The translations under genes were made by a program, and so were the position numbers. The notes beneath the pieces were generated by a model that did not search any database, was not told where the DNA came from, and worked only from the letters and a program-made list of their open reading frames with translations. A DNA stretch of 64,000 nt from Actinomyces viscosus (GTDB taxonomy: Bacteria > Actinomycetota > Actinomycetes > Actinomycetales > Actinomycetaceae), in assembly GCF_900637975.1 (NCBI RefSeq), contig NZ_LR134477.1:1178001-1242000 (forward strand). The letters are read 5' to 3'. Below are positions 16,948-26,297 of this stretch, one piece after another; positions within the stretch are counted from its first letter, which is position 1; every line of letters starts with the position of its first letter.

Positions 16948-17310
16948 CTAGGGCGCTCTTCCACCCCATCTCGCCCAGCACGCGAGCCGCTGCGGCGGAG
17001 CCCAGCTCCCGTCCCCGGTGCCGACCTCGCCGGTGGCGGCGGACACCACGAGGGACGCCAGGTCCGGCTCACCCCGAGCCTGGCAGTCGTGGCTGATCAT
17101 GCTGAGCATGGGCCCCATGTGACGCGGCAGCACGCTCCGTCCGATCGAGTCGCTGAGCTCACCGTAGGTGATGACCTCTCGGTGCTGAGCGATATCGATG
17201 AGGACGGAGCGTGCTGCGATGGTGGACTGAGCCAGCCTCGGGGTGAGCCGGAACATCCTCTCCCCCACGGGGAAGCGGTCACCGACGGTGATGGCGAGCG
17301 GCTGCGACAC
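16948..17310 (-). CDS. Small conserved-type protein, probably frameshifted
   Basis: The GTG-started frame gives 120 residues with a helix-turn-helix-like centre (ARSVLIDIAQHREVITYGELSDSIG) and a conserved-looking block GEPDLASLVVSAATGEVGTGDG. It recalls small actinobacterial proteins of unknown function with a YxELA...GEPxLxSLVV pattern, and loosely the DNA-binding part of alkyltransferase-like proteins. After GDG the frame runs into SWAPPQRLACWARWGGRAP, which looks non-native. Adding one G to the G-run at 17008-17010 restores ELGSAAAARVLGEMGWK and keeps the frame open to a TGA at 16802, inside the riboswitch. I therefore suspect a one-base deletion, either real or an assembly error. Function unknown. 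Confidence 0.5.
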   Translation of the reverse strand: MSQPLAITVGDRFPVGERMFRLTPRLAQSTIAARSVLIDIAQHREVITYGELSDSIGRSVLPRHMGPMLSMISHDCQARGEPDLASLVVSAATGEVGTGDGSWAPPQRLACWARWGGRAP

Positions 17311-17384
17311 AGGATGATGATCCGGGATGTCCGGTGCTCCTCACAAGATCATGCCGCCGCGCCTCACCCCGAGGCCGGAGCCGT

Positions 17385-19844
17385 TCAGCTGGCCATACGA
17401 CGGCGTACCAGGATGAAGCCGCCTCCCATGGCGATCGCGGCCACCGCCAGCACGATGGCGACCATGCTGGTACCGGTCAGCGGAAGCCGACCACCTCCTG
17501 CGGCCGCCGCGGCAGCGGCGTCCTGCCCCTGCCCGGCCTCCGCGCTGGCGCCGGGCTTGGCGACGCTGGAGTTCTTCTGGCCGGCACCGGCCTTGGAGTT
17601 GGAGGGGTTGGCGCTCTGCGAGCCCTGACCGGCGGTGCCGGTGGCGCCCCCACCAGCGGTGGAGCCGTTGCCGTCCTGGGACGCAGCGGTGGAGGAGGGC
17701 TGGTTGCCGCCATTGCCGCCGTTGTCACCGGCGCCACCGCCGTTGTTGTTGCCACCGTTGTCAGCGTTGCCGCCGTTGCCGCCGTTTCCAGCGTTGTTGT
17801 TCCCGCCGTTGTTGGCGTTGCCGCCGTTGTCACCGGCGTTGTCACCGGCGCCTGGGACGGCGCCGCCGCCCCAGGCGACGTTGACCAGCGCGCCGCGGTC
17901 CACGGCGACGTTGGCGTTGACACCGAGGGTCTTGGCGATGTCCTCGGGCAGGGCGTGACCAGTGCCGGAGGCGGGGCTGCCCTCCTTGAGGTGGAAGTCG
18001 GAGGTCTTGTCCATCGGGTTGGCGGACTCCTTGACGAAGAACGGGTTGTTCTCCGGAGAGCCCTGCAGGTCCAGACCGTTGGTCTCCTTGCCGGAGGCCT
18101 TCACGTTCGGGTTGGACGTGAAGTCGGCGAGCTTCTCAGCGTTGACCGACTGGGTCATGCGGTCGGCGCCCCAGTTCCACAGGACCGTGGTCGACAGGGT
18201 CGCGGGGTTCTCGTGGCGGTAGTAGGCGTCGTAGTCGATGGTGGAGACCATCTCGTTGGCGTAGACCGCACCGGAGCCGTCCTGGTTGGCGCCACCGGTG
18301 ACCTCGACCATGGCCGAGTAGCGCCACTCGTCCCCGGGCTTGGGGGTGGTCTGCTCGGAGGAGAAGATGTTGTTCATCACCGTGGTGTTGGTGGTGTCCC
18401 AGCTCAGTCCGTGCTCAGCACTCCACTTCTGCACCTGGGTGCACGCACCCTGGGCGTTGCGGGCGTTGCAGCCGTCGGAGCGGGTGTCCTCCTGGATCCA
18501 CAGGCTGGTCAGCGCGTGGGAGACGGTGTTGTTCCACACCCGGGTGTCGTTGGAGCCGGAGATGTGGATACCGATGCCGGCTCCCGCCACGATGTTGGAG
18601 GCGATGAGGTTGTTGGAGGAGACCTCGTTGAAGATCGCCACCGGGACGTTGACGAAGTAGTTGCCGACGATCTCGGAGTCCATCACGCCCTCGTCGAACC
18701 AGATGCCGGCGCCGCGGTTCTGGTCATAGGCCGTGGGGTCGGAGATGTCCTGGCCGGTGGCCGAGTAGTCCACGGTGTTGTTGGCGAAGCGAATGTTCTT
18801 GGAGTGGGTGATCTTGGTGTCGGCCAGGGTGCAGTAGGCACCGCAGTCCTTCGTGATGAAGCCGGAGGTGTTGTTGTTCCTCCACAGGTTGTTCTCGACC
18901 TTGGCTCCGCTGGAGTCGTTGATGCCGAAGGCGTTGGAGCCGTTGTTCTCGAACAGGTTGTTCGACACGACTGCGTTGGTGGAGTCAATGACCTGCAGCG
19001 CACCGGCTGTCGAGGAGTAGCGGAAGGTGGAGTTCTCGATGCGGGGGGTCCCGTGAGCGGCCACGACCATCCCGCCACCGGAGATGGTGCCGATCTCAGG
19101 GTCCTGGTAGTCCCAGCGCTGAACCGCGGAGTACTTCTCCACCGTCAGCCCGGACAGGGTGATGTTGTCGGTGTTGAAGGACAGCGCCCGGGAGTGCTGG
19201 ACCACCTCGACCTGGTGCTGACTGGGGTCGACGCCGATGACGTAGGAGGTGCCCCGGTGCGCCTTGACGTTGTAGCCGGCCTGGTTGTTGTTCGGGTTCT
19301 TCAGGGTGACCGGGTCGGGGTCCTCGACGTAGAAGCTGGACGCCGTGACCTCGTCACGGCTGAGCACCTGAGTCAGGGGCTGGCCGTCGACGAACACCTG
19401 CTCGGGGTGAGCAGCCATTCCCTCCTTGGCGGGGTCGGCGTTGATGGTGCAGACCGTGCAGAAGCGGACCATGTCGTTGCCTGTGGACCACTTTCCGTCA
19501 CCCCCGGCGCTCCAGTTGGTGGGGACCTCGGCACCGGTGAGAACCGGCTTGGCTCCCTCGGCGGCCTTGATGGTCACGCCCTTGTCCACGGCGAGCTCAC
19601 CCTCGCGGTAGGTGCCGTTGGCCAGTTCAATGGTGTCGCCGTTACCGGCAGTCTTCAGGGCCGCTCCAATGGTCTGGAAAGGCTTGGCAGCGGTTCCGTC
19701 TCCCGCGTCCGAGCCTCCTTCGGCCGAGACATGGATGGTGCTACCGTCCGCGGCAGCCGCTTCTGGCGCATGAGTCACGGCCAGAACAGGCGCCGACAGC
19801 GATAGAGCGAGTATCGCCATCTGGGCGACGATTCGACGCTTCAT
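17385..19844 (-). CDS. LPXTG-anchored surface protein with right-handed beta-helix domain
   Basis: The 819-residue protein has a signal peptide (MKRRIVAQMAILALSLSAPVLAV...AAA), then a DUF1565/pectate-lyase-like beta-helix: IHVSAEGGSDAGDGTAAKPFQTIGAAL, NGDTIELANGTYREGEL, followed by many N-rich rungs such as VVSNNLFENNGSNAFG, AKVENNLWRNNNTSGF and NLIASNIVAGAGIGIHISGSN. A Gly/Asn repeat linker (nt about 17690-17865) leads to LPLTGT, a hydrophobic helix and RRRMAS, a complete sortase signal. It should be covalently attached to peptidoglycan. Beta-helix proteins of this kind often bind or cleave polysaccharide; substrate unknown. Cys pairs (FCTVCT, CGAYC) may form disulphides. It is divergent from the S4 gene. 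Confidence 0.85.
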   Translation of the reverse strand: MKRRIVAQMAILALSLSAPVLAVTHAPEAAAADGSTIHVSAEGGSDAGDGTAAKPFQTIGAALKTAGNGDTIELANGTYREGELAVDKGVTIKAAEGAKPVLTGAEVPTNWSAGGDGKWSTGNDMVRFCTVCTINADPAKEGMAAHPEQVFVDGQPLTQVLSRDEVTASSFYVEDPDPVTLKNPNNNQAGYNVKAHRGTSYVIGVDPSQHQVEVVQHSRALSFNTDNITLSGLTVEKYSAVQRWDYQDPEIGTISGGGMVVAAHGTPRIENSTFRYSSTAGALQVIDSTNAVVSNNLFENNGSNAFGINDSSGAKVENNLWRNNNTSGFITKDCGAYCTLADTKITHSKNIRFANNTVDYSATGQDISDPTAYDQNRGAGIWFDEGVMDSEIVGNYFVNVPVAIFNEVSSNNLIASNIVAGAGIGIHISGSNDTRVWNNTVSHALTSLWIQEDTRSDGCNARNAQGACTQVQKWSAEHGLSWDTTNTTVMNNIFSSEQTTPKPGDEWRYSAMVEVTGGANQDGSGAVYANEMVSTIDYDAYYRHENPATLSTTVLWNWGADRMTQSVNAEKLADFTSNPNVKASGKETNGLDLQGSPENNPFFVKESANPMDKTSDFHLKEGSPASGTGHALPEDIAKTLGVNANVAVDRGALVNVAWGGGAVPGAGDNAGDNGGNANNGGNNNAGNGGNGGNADNGGNNNGGGAGDNGGNGGNQPSSTAASQDGNGSTAGGGATGTAGQGSQSANPSNSKAGAGQKNSSVAKPGASAEAGQGQDAAAAAAAGGGRLPLTGTSMVAIVLAVAAIAMGGGFILVRRRMAS

Positions 19845-20030
19845 GGTGTCTCCGTCTCCGTAGTGTTATCAGAACGCCGTTACCCTACCGTGATAAATTG
19901 CATTTGGCATCCGTTATATCCGCTTACTTCTGAGAGACGCTTCTCTCACTCACAGCGCCGTTGCAGCCTTGTCTTAGGTGCTACCTGGATCGACGTGCAT
20001 GACATGCTTCCTTTCTGCAAGGATCAGTCT

Positions 20031-20315
20031 ATGACGCACGCAACACCGCAGAACACATCCCGGTACCCGGTTGTCTCAGTGTCTGGAAGCATCAAGCTCG
20101 GTCAGTTCCTCAAGCTGGCCGACCTGGTGGAGGACGGCTCGCAGGCGCGCATCGCCATCCAGGCCGGCGACGTCACGGTCAACGGCGCCGCGGAGACGCG
20201 CCGAGGGCACCACCTCTGCGACGGCGACGTCGTGGTCGTCGAGCACCCTGCCGGTCGGGTCGGCGCCGTCGTCGAGCAGCTGGGTTCCGGAACCGGTCCC
20301 GGAACCCAGCACTGA
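20031..20315 (+). CDS. S4-domain RNA-binding protein (YaaA/RlbA-like)
   Basis: A 94-residue protein. The S4 fold is seen in IKLGQFLKLADLVEDGSQARIAIQAGDVTVNGAAETRRGHHLCDGDVVVV, the stand-alone S4 pattern that binds structured RNA, usually ribosomal. I chose ATG 20031 because AGGA lies seven bases upstream and the S4 fold starts soon after. The frame extends back to 19863, but that part is not protein-like. The gene is convergent with the BCCT transporter, and a strong hairpin overlaps its last codons. Confidence 0.8.
   Translation: MTHATPQNTSRYPVVSVSGSIKLGQFLKLADLVEDGSQARIAIQAGDVTVNGAAETRRGHHLCDGDVVVVEHPAGRVGAVVEQLGSGTGPGTQH
20279..20310. terminator. 12-bp hairpin at the end of the S4 gene, probable bidirectional terminator
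   Basis: GCTGGGTTCCGG (20279-20290) and CCGGAACCCAGC (20299-20310) form a perfect stem with an 8-base loop, ending just before the S4 stop codon. The convergent BCCT gene ends 75 bp away on the other side, so one hairpin may serve both. There is no T-run. Confidence 0.5.
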
Positions 20316-20384
20316 CAACGAGCCGCCCGACACGCGACCGCGGGCTGCCCACCCCGACTTCCGTCAGGCTCGCCAGAACCCTCG

Positions 20385-22352
20385 TCAGCCCTCGTCGCTG
20401 CCGCCAACGGCGGCATCAGCACCAGAGTCCTGCCCGTCATCGCCGTCGTCGCCGTCGTCGCCGTCCTCACTGTCCGCGGTGGAGGACAGCGTGGTGTGCA
20501 GCTTGATGGTCTCGACCTCATGAGGCTCGCTGGCGGTGGTGACCGCGGTGGTCACCGAGTCGACCAGGACCTGGTTGGCCAGTGAGTGCCGCAGGAGCAT
20601 GGGGTCGTTGTTGAGGTCCTTGTAGAGCGAGACGCACAGCAGCAGCATGACGACGACGAAGGGCAGTGCCGAGACGATCGTGATGTCGCGCAGGCCGGTG
20701 AGGACCTCCGAGCGATCGTCCCCTCCGGCGAGCAGCATGGCGGAGGCCACCCCGCCCGTGGCCACGCCCCAGAAGACGACCGTGAAGCGGCTCGGCTCGG
20801 TGGCCCCGTTCTCCGACAGGCCACCCATGACGATGGAGGCGGAGTCAGCGCCGGTGACGAAGAAGATCGCCACCAGGACCACTGCCAGGGCCATGAGCAC
20901 GAAGAGGACCACCCGGTGCACGGGCATGGCGTTGAGCAGGTCGAACAGAATGGTGTCGAAGTTCAGGTTGGGGGTGCCGTCATCCTTGAGGTGGACAAGG
21001 GCATCCACCGTCCTGCCGGCGCGCTCTGCCCGTTCCTGAAGCCCGATGGCACCGCCGCCGAAGATGGCGAACCAGATGAGGGAGACCACTGAGGGAACGA
21101 ACATGACACCGGTGACGAACTGCCGGATGGTACGACCGCGCGAGATCCGGGCGATGAACATGCCCACGAAGGGCGTCCAGGAGATCCACCAGGCCCAGTA
21201 GAAGATCGTCCAGGACGAGAGCCAGTCGGACATGTCCTTGTTTCCGACGGCTGCGGTGCGTGAGGCCATGGCGGGCAGCTCATCGATGAAGTCACCGATC
21301 GCTGAGGGGATGATGTTGAGGATGAACAGCGTGGGCCCGCCGATGAAGACGATGATCGCCAGGAGCACGGCCAGGACCATGTTGATGTTGGACAGCCACT
21401 GGATGCCCTTCTCAATGCCGGAGATGGCGGAGGCCACGAAGCAGGCGGTGAGAACCGCGATGATCGCCACCAGCGTCCCGGAGCTCACCTCGTCGACGAG
21501 GTTGGTCGACACCATGCCTCCTCCGATCTGCAGCGCCCCCAGTCCCAGGGAGCAGGCGGATCCGAACAGGGTGGCGACGATCGCCAGGATGTTGATGACG
21601 CGTCCTCCGATGCCGTCAACGGCCTGACGTCCGAACAGGGAGGTGAACATCGCGGAGAAGAGCTGGGACCGGCCCAGCCGGTAGGTTCCGTAAGCCATTC
21701 CGAGCCCCACCAGGGCGTACATCGCCCACGGGTAGATCGTCCAGTGGAACAGCGCGGTCCCCATCGCGGTGCTGGCGGCCTTGGCCGTCTGCGGATCGAC
21801 GGTGTCCGGCGGCGGAGACATGTAGAAGTACAGCGGCTCGCCGACGCCGTAGAAAATCAGGCCGATCCCCATTCCGGTCGCGAACATCATGGAGACCCAC
21901 GACCCGGTGGAGTACTCGGGCTCCTCCCCGTCCCCTCCCAGGGGGATCCTGCCGAACCGCGAGGCCGCGACGAAGACCACGAAGACGACGAACAGGGTTG
22001 AGGACAGGACGAAGAGCCACCCGAAGTTGCTGATCGTTCCCCCCAGAGCCCACTTGGAGACCCGTCCCAGCCCGTGCGGGTCGATGAAGCCCCATGCGAC
22101 GAAGGCGAGGGTCGCCGTTGCGGCGACGCCGAAGACCACCTTGTCCATGCCCTCGCCCGTGTCGTGGGGCTGCCGGGAGACCGATCTCCTCAGGCGCTCC
22201 AGCAGGTGACGCTGCCGCCGTTTCACCGTTGCCGGCGAGGCGTGGAAGGCCGGCGTCGTAGTCGTTCCCTGAGACGATTCCTCTTCTTGCGCGGAACCTT
22301 CCTGCTCCTGTTCCTGCGTCATCGTTGGAGGGTTCAGATCCTCGTCACTCAT
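20385..22352 (-). CDS. BCCT-family betaine/choline/carnitine transporter
   Basis: A 655-residue integral membrane protein that imports quaternary-ammonium osmolytes, usually with Na+ or H+. The BCCT signature is clear in WTIFYWAWWISWTPFVGMFIARISRGRTIRQFV, preceded by GMGIGLIFYGVGEPL and WTIYPWAMYALVGLGMAYG; about 12 membrane helices are visible. The N-terminus (to about residue 75) is hydrophilic and acidic, then RRQRHLLERLRR. The C-terminal tail carries DGDDGDDGDDGQDSGADA, an acidic repeat; in some BCCT proteins such tails sense osmotic stress. The ATG at 22352 has GAGGT six bases upstream. Which substrate it carries cannot be told. Confidence 0.92.
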   Translation of the reverse strand: MSDEDLNPPTMTQEQEQEGSAQEEESSQGTTTTPAFHASPATVKRRQRHLLERLRRSVSRQPHDTGEGMDKVVFGVAATATLAFVAWGFIDPHGLGRVSKWALGGTISNFGWLFVLSSTLFVVFVVFVAASRFGRIPLGGDGEEPEYSTGSWVSMMFATGMGIGLIFYGVGEPLYFYMSPPPDTVDPQTAKAASTAMGTALFHWTIYPWAMYALVGLGMAYGTYRLGRSQLFSAMFTSLFGRQAVDGIGGRVINILAIVATLFGSACSLGLGALQIGGGMVSTNLVDEVSSGTLVAIIAVLTACFVASAISGIEKGIQWLSNINMVLAVLLAIIVFIGGPTLFILNIIPSAIGDFIDELPAMASRTAAVGNKDMSDWLSSWTIFYWAWWISWTPFVGMFIARISRGRTIRQFVTGVMFVPSVVSLIWFAIFGGGAIGLQERAERAGRTVDALVHLKDDGTPNLNFDTILFDLLNAMPVHRVVLFVLMALAVVLVAIFFVTGADSASIVMGGLSENGATEPSRFTVVFWGVATGGVASAMLLAGGDDRSEVLTGLRDITIVSALPFVVVMLLLCVSLYKDLNNDPMLLRHSLANQVLVDSVTTAVTTASEPHEVETIKLHTTLSSTADSEDGDDGDDGDDGQDSGADAAVGGSDEG

Positions 22353-22373
22353 TAAATTACCTCGTAGACAATA

Positions 22374-22430
22374 CAGCCAGTGAACAGTCACCAGACAGTC
22401 ATTGCACAACCACGGCACAATCACTGGCTG
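22374..22430. promoter_or_regulatory. 10-bp inverted repeat upstream of the BCCT gene
   Basis: CAGCCAGTGA (22374-22383) and TCACTGGCTG (22421-22430) are exact inverted copies separated by 37 bases, placed 22-78 bp before the BCCT start. Two TTGTGC motifs lie between them on the minus strand. It may be a regulator site around the promoter. I could not assign a regulator. Confidence 0.4.
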
Positions 22431-22703
22431 CTTCAGGACGTTACGAGCGTATCAAGGCAAGAGGGAGCCGGCACCTGAGAGCCGGTCGGCACGGGCGTCG
22501 CCGGGAGTCCGGATTATCGCTCCAAAGCCTGTCCCCATCTTCCTGGGAGCGGGCTTGGACCACCTCTGACCTGCTGCTTGTCAGGCACTGACGAGGACAC
22601 GGCGAGGTCACGGCCGAGGCGTTCTCACGGGGCGCAGGCAGGCCTGTGTGAGTTCGGCTGCATCAGGGTTGAGCCCCGTCACCGGGGCACAGCGGCATCC
22701 GGC
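22431..22703. other. Intergenic region between the BCCT gene and dnaE
   Basis: No credible gene is seen. An imperfect stem (AAGCC...TCCC with GGGA...GGCTT) near 22531-22557 could be the dnaE terminator, but it has an internal loop and no T-run. The promoter of the BCCT gene should also lie in or near this stretch. Confidence 0.3.
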
Positions 22704-25700
22704 TCAGTGGCGCAGGCACCCCGGGCCCAGCAGCGCCTTGATGTCGGAGTAGAAGGCCGGCGAGGCCTCCACCCTCAGCGAGGCGTCCAGCTGGGTGCGC
22801 ACCTCGCGCCCAGGGCTGGTCAGCGTCAGACGCACCGTGGACCCTCCCGGGTGCTTGGTGAGCACGTCCTTGAACTGCTCGACCAGCGGCCCGGTGCACC
22901 GGTTGGTGGGCAGCGTGATGAGAACCGCCTCATGAGCGGCGCTGGAGATGTCCGGAATCGTCATCTCCTGGGCGTACAGGGCGACCTGGCCGTCACGCCG
23001 GTTGAGGCGTCCGCGCACCGTGACCACCGTGTCCGGAGCCAGCATGGTGGAGACGGTCTGATACGTCTGGGGGAAGAAGAGCACCTCGATACTGCCGGCC
23101 AGGTCCTCGATCTGGGCGATGGCCCACAGGTTGCCCTGCTTGGTGGTCTTGCGGGTCAGCGACGTGATGAGGCCGGCGATGGTCACCATGGCGCCGTCGG
23201 GCAGCTCATCATTCTCGTGGAGCTCGGAGATCTCCTTGTCGGCGAGCTTTCCGAGCAGGCCCTCCAGGCCCATGAGGGGGTGGTCGGAGACGTAGAGTCC
23301 CAGCATGTCGCGCTCGTAGGCCAGCTTGTCCTTCTTGTCCCACTCCGGCAGGTTGGGGACGTCGGAGGAGAAGACCGGGCCGTTGCCGAAGGGGGAGGCG
23401 TCCTCGCCGTCGGAGCCGCCCATGAGAGACGCGAACAGGTCGAACTGGCCGGCGGCCTCATTGCGCTTGACGCCGATGACCTCGTCGACGAAGTCCTCGT
23501 GGCAGGCCTGCAAGGAGCGCCGCGTGTGCCCCAGCGAGTCGAAGGCGCCGGCCTTGATGAGGGAGTCGATGGTGCGCTTGTTGCACACGACGGCGGGCAC
23601 CTTGTCGAGGAAGTCCTCGAAGGAGGTGAACTCCCCCTTCTCCTGGCGAGCGGCCACGATCGCGTCGACGACGTTGATGCCGACGTTGCGCACCGCGGAC
23701 AGTCCGAAGCGCACGTCCTCGTCGACCGCGGAGAACTGGGCCCGCGAGGCGTTGACGTCCGGGGGCAGCACGGTGATGCCCATGTGGCGGCACTCCCCCA
23801 GGTAGACCGCCAGCTTGTCCTTGTTGTCCTTCTGACTGGTGAGCAGGGCCGCCATGTACTCGGTGGGGTAGTGCGCCTTGAGGTAGGCGGTCCAGTAGGA
23901 CACGACCCCGTAGGCGGCCGAGTGGGCCTTGTTGAAGGCGTACTTGGCGAAGGGCACCACGACGTCCCACAGGGTCTTGACGCTCTCCTTGGAGAACCCG
24001 GCCTCGACCATGCCGGCCTCGAACTCGACGAACATCTTGGCCAGGATGTCCATCTTCTTCTTGCCCATGGCCTTGCGCAGCGCGTCGGCCTTGCCCATGG
24101 AGAAGCCCGCCAGGTCGGTGGCGATCTTCATGACCTGCTCCTGGTACACGATGAGGCCGTGCGTGGTTCCCAGGATCGGTTCGAGGGCCTCCTTGAGCTC
24201 GGGGTGGATCGGGACGACCTCCTGCAGGCCGTTCTTGCGCAGCGCGTAGTTGGTGTGCGACTCCGCCCCCATGGGGCCGGGCCGGTAGAGGGCGCCGACG
24301 GCGGAGATGTCCTCGAAGTTGTCCGGCTTCATCAGGCGCAGCAGGGTGCGCATGCCGCCGCCGTCGAGCTGGAAGACGCCCAGGGTCTCGCCACGTGAGA
24401 GGAGCTCGTAGGTGGCGCGGTCATCGAGCTCGACGTGGTCGATGTCCAGGGCGGGCTTGCCGTTGGCGACGATGTTGTCCAGGGCGTCGGAGATGACCGT
24501 GAGGTTGCGCAGTCCCAGGAAGTCCATCTTGAGCAGGCCCAGGTGCTCGCAGGTGGGGTAGTCGAACTGGGTGATGACGGCGCCGTCCTGGAGGCGCTGC
24601 ATCATGGGGATGATGTCGGTGAGCGTGGCCGAGGACATGATGACGGCGCAGGCGTGGACGCCCCACTGGCGGGTCATGCCCTCCAGCCCCTTGGCCAGCT
24701 CGACGATCTTCTGGGCGTCGGGGTCCTCGGCGTGCAGCTTGCGGAACTCCTCGGCCTCCCCGTAGCGCTCGTCGTCGGGGTTGAAGATGCCCTTGATGGA
24801 GATGTCCTTGCCCTGGACCGAGGGGGGCATGGCCTTGGTGAGGCGGTCACCGACCGCATAGGGGTAGCCCATGACACGGCTGGAGTCCTTCAGGGACTGC
24901 TTGGCCTTGATGACGCCGTAGGTGACGACCTGGCTGATGCGGTCGGCACCGTACTTCTCGCGCACGTACTCGATGACCTCGTCGCGCCGGCGCTCGTCGA
25001 AGTCGACGTCGATATCGGGCATGGAGATGCGCTCGGGGTTGAGGAAGCGCTCGAAGATGAGCCCGTGGCGCAGCGGGTTGAGCTCGGTGATACCCATCGC
25101 GTAGGCCACCATCGACCCGGCTCCCGACCCGCGTCCCGGCCCCACCCGGATGCCGTGGGCCTTAGCCCAGTTGATGTAGTCGGCCACGACGAGGAAGTAG
25201 CCGGGGAAGCCCATCTGGGTGATGACGCTGATCTCGTACTCGGCCTGCTTGCGGCAGTCCTCGGGGATGTCGCCGTTGAAGCGGCGGTCCATGCCGCGCC
25301 AGCACTCCTTGACGAACCAGGACTCGTCGGTCTCGCCCTCGGGCACGGGGAAGGCCGGCATGAAGGAGGCCCCCTCGTCCACGGTGCGGAAGCGCACGTC
25401 GCACTGCTCGGCCACGAGCAGGGTGTTGTCGCAGGCCTGGGGCATCTCCGAGAAGAGGCGGCGCATCTCGGCACCGGGGCGCAGGTAGTAGGTGTCACCG
25501 TCGAACTTGAAGCGGTCGGGGTCGGAGAGCACCGATCCGGAGTTGATGCACAGCATCGCGTCCTGGATGGTGCGGTCCTCGGGGCGCACGTAGTGGGAGT
25601 CGTTGGTGGCCAGCAGCGGGGCTCCGATCTGCTGGGCCAGGCGCAGCAGGTCCTTGGTGACGCGTTGCTCGATCTCCAGGCCGTGGTCCATGAGCTCGAC

Positions 25701-26297
25701 GTAGAAGAACTCCTTGCCGAAGATGTCCTGAAGCTCCCCGGCGGCGCGCAGGGCCTCGTCCCACTGGCCCAGGCGCAGGCGGGTCTGGACCTCCGAGGAC
25801 GGGCAGCCGGTGGTTCCGATGAGGCCGGACCCGTAGCGGGAGAGCAGCTCGCGGTCGATGCGGGGGGCCTTGCCCCACTGGCCCTCCAGGGAGGCGAAGG
25901 AGTCCATGCGCATGAGGTTGTGCAGGCCCTCGTCATTGCGCGACAGCAGCGTCATGTGCGTGTAGGAGCCCCGGGCGGAGACGTCGTCGCTTCTCTGGGA
26001 CTCATCGCCCCAGAAGATTCGGGTCTTGTCGAAGCGGGAGGTGCCGGGGGTCATGTAGGCCTCCACCCCGATGATCGGCTTGATGCCGGCGGCCTTGGCG
26101 ACGGAGTAGAACTCGTAGGCGCCGAACATGTAGCCGTGGTCGGTGATCGCCAGGGCGGGCTGGCCCAGGCGCTTGGCCTCCGCCACGTAGTCCTTGATCT
26201 TTCCGGCGCCGTCCAGCATGGAGTAGTCGGTGTGGACGTGGAGGTGGACGAAGTCGTCCCTGGGGGCTGCATCTTCCTGACTGCTCATCTGCGCCAT
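22704..26297 (-). CDS. dnaE: DNA polymerase III alpha subunit
   Basis: The 1197-residue catalytic subunit of the replicative polymerase. Order of domains: PHP (DDFVHLHVHTDYSMLDGAGKI, ITDHGYMFGAYEFY), polymerase palm with GPGRGSGAGSMVAYAMGIT and PDIDVDFDERRRDEVIEYV (catalytic acidic residues), fingers with RQWGVHACAVIMS, helix-hairpin-helix region (TSFEDFLDKVPAVVCNKRTIDSLIKAGAFDSLG), then an OB-fold (MVTIAGLITSLTRKTTKQGNLWAIAQIED). Length is normal for DnaE1. I use the ATG at 26297, which has AGGATGGG upstream; the next ATG three codons on is nearly as good. It is the last gene on this strand after panE, about 170 bp away. Confidence 0.96.
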   Translation of the reverse strand: MAQMSSQEDAAPRDDFVHLHVHTDYSMLDGAGKIKDYVAEAKRLGQPALAITDHGYMFGAYEFYSVAKAAGIKPIIGVEAYMTPGTSRFDKTRIFWGDESQRSDDVSARGSYTHMTLLSRNDEGLHNLMRMDSFASLEGQWGKAPRIDRELLSRYGSGLIGTTGCPSSEVQTRLRLGQWDEALRAAGELQDIFGKEFFYVELMDHGLEIEQRVTKDLLRLAQQIGAPLLATNDSHYVRPEDRTIQDAMLCINSGSVLSDPDRFKFDGDTYYLRPGAEMRRLFSEMPQACDNTLLVAEQCDVRFRTVDEGASFMPAFPVPEGETDESWFVKECWRGMDRRFNGDIPEDCRKQAEYEISVITQMGFPGYFLVVADYINWAKAHGIRVGPGRGSGAGSMVAYAMGITELNPLRHGLIFERFLNPERISMPDIDVDFDERRRDEVIEYVREKYGADRISQVVTYGVIKAKQSLKDSSRVMGYPYAVGDRLTKAMPPSVQGKDISIKGIFNPDDERYGEAEEFRKLHAEDPDAQKIVELAKGLEGMTRQWGVHACAVIMSSATLTDIIPMMQRLQDGAVITQFDYPTCEHLGLLKMDFLGLRNLTVISDALDNIVANGKPALDIDHVELDDRATYELLSRGETLGVFQLDGGGMRTLLRLMKPDNFEDISAVGALYRPGPMGAESHTNYALRKNGLQEVVPIHPELKEALEPILGTTHGLIVYQEQVMKIATDLAGFSMGKADALRKAMGKKKMDILAKMFVEFEAGMVEAGFSKESVKTLWDVVVPFAKYAFNKAHSAAYGVVSYWTAYLKAHYPTEYMAALLTSQKDNKDKLAVYLGECRHMGITVLPPDVNASRAQFSAVDEDVRFGLSAVRNVGINVVDAIVAARQEKGEFTSFEDFLDKVPAVVCNKRTIDSLIKAGAFDSLGHTRRSLQACHEDFVDEVIGVKRNEAAGQFDLFASLMGGSDGEDASPFGNGPVFSSDVPNLPEWDKKDKLAYERDMLGLYVSDHPLMGLEGLLGKLADKEISELHENDELPDGAMVTIAGLITSLTRKTTKQGNLWAIAQIEDLAGSIEVLFFPQTYQTVSTMLAPDTVVTVRGRLNRRDGQVALYAQEMTIPDISSAAHEAVLITLPTNRCTGPLVEQFKDVLTKHPGGSTVRLTLTSPGREVRTQLDASLRVEASPAFYSDIKALLGPGCLRH

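Noticed and set aside
17690..17865. CRISPR-like short repeats
   Set aside because: They are Gly/Asn codons (GGN, AAC) of the surface-protein stalk, in frame, with no unique spacers.
17334..19805. Long open frame on the plus strand opposite the beta-helix gene
   Set aside because: It is an antisense shadow produced by GC-rich codon bias; the translation is Gly/Val/Asp-rich with no motif or ribosome-binding site.
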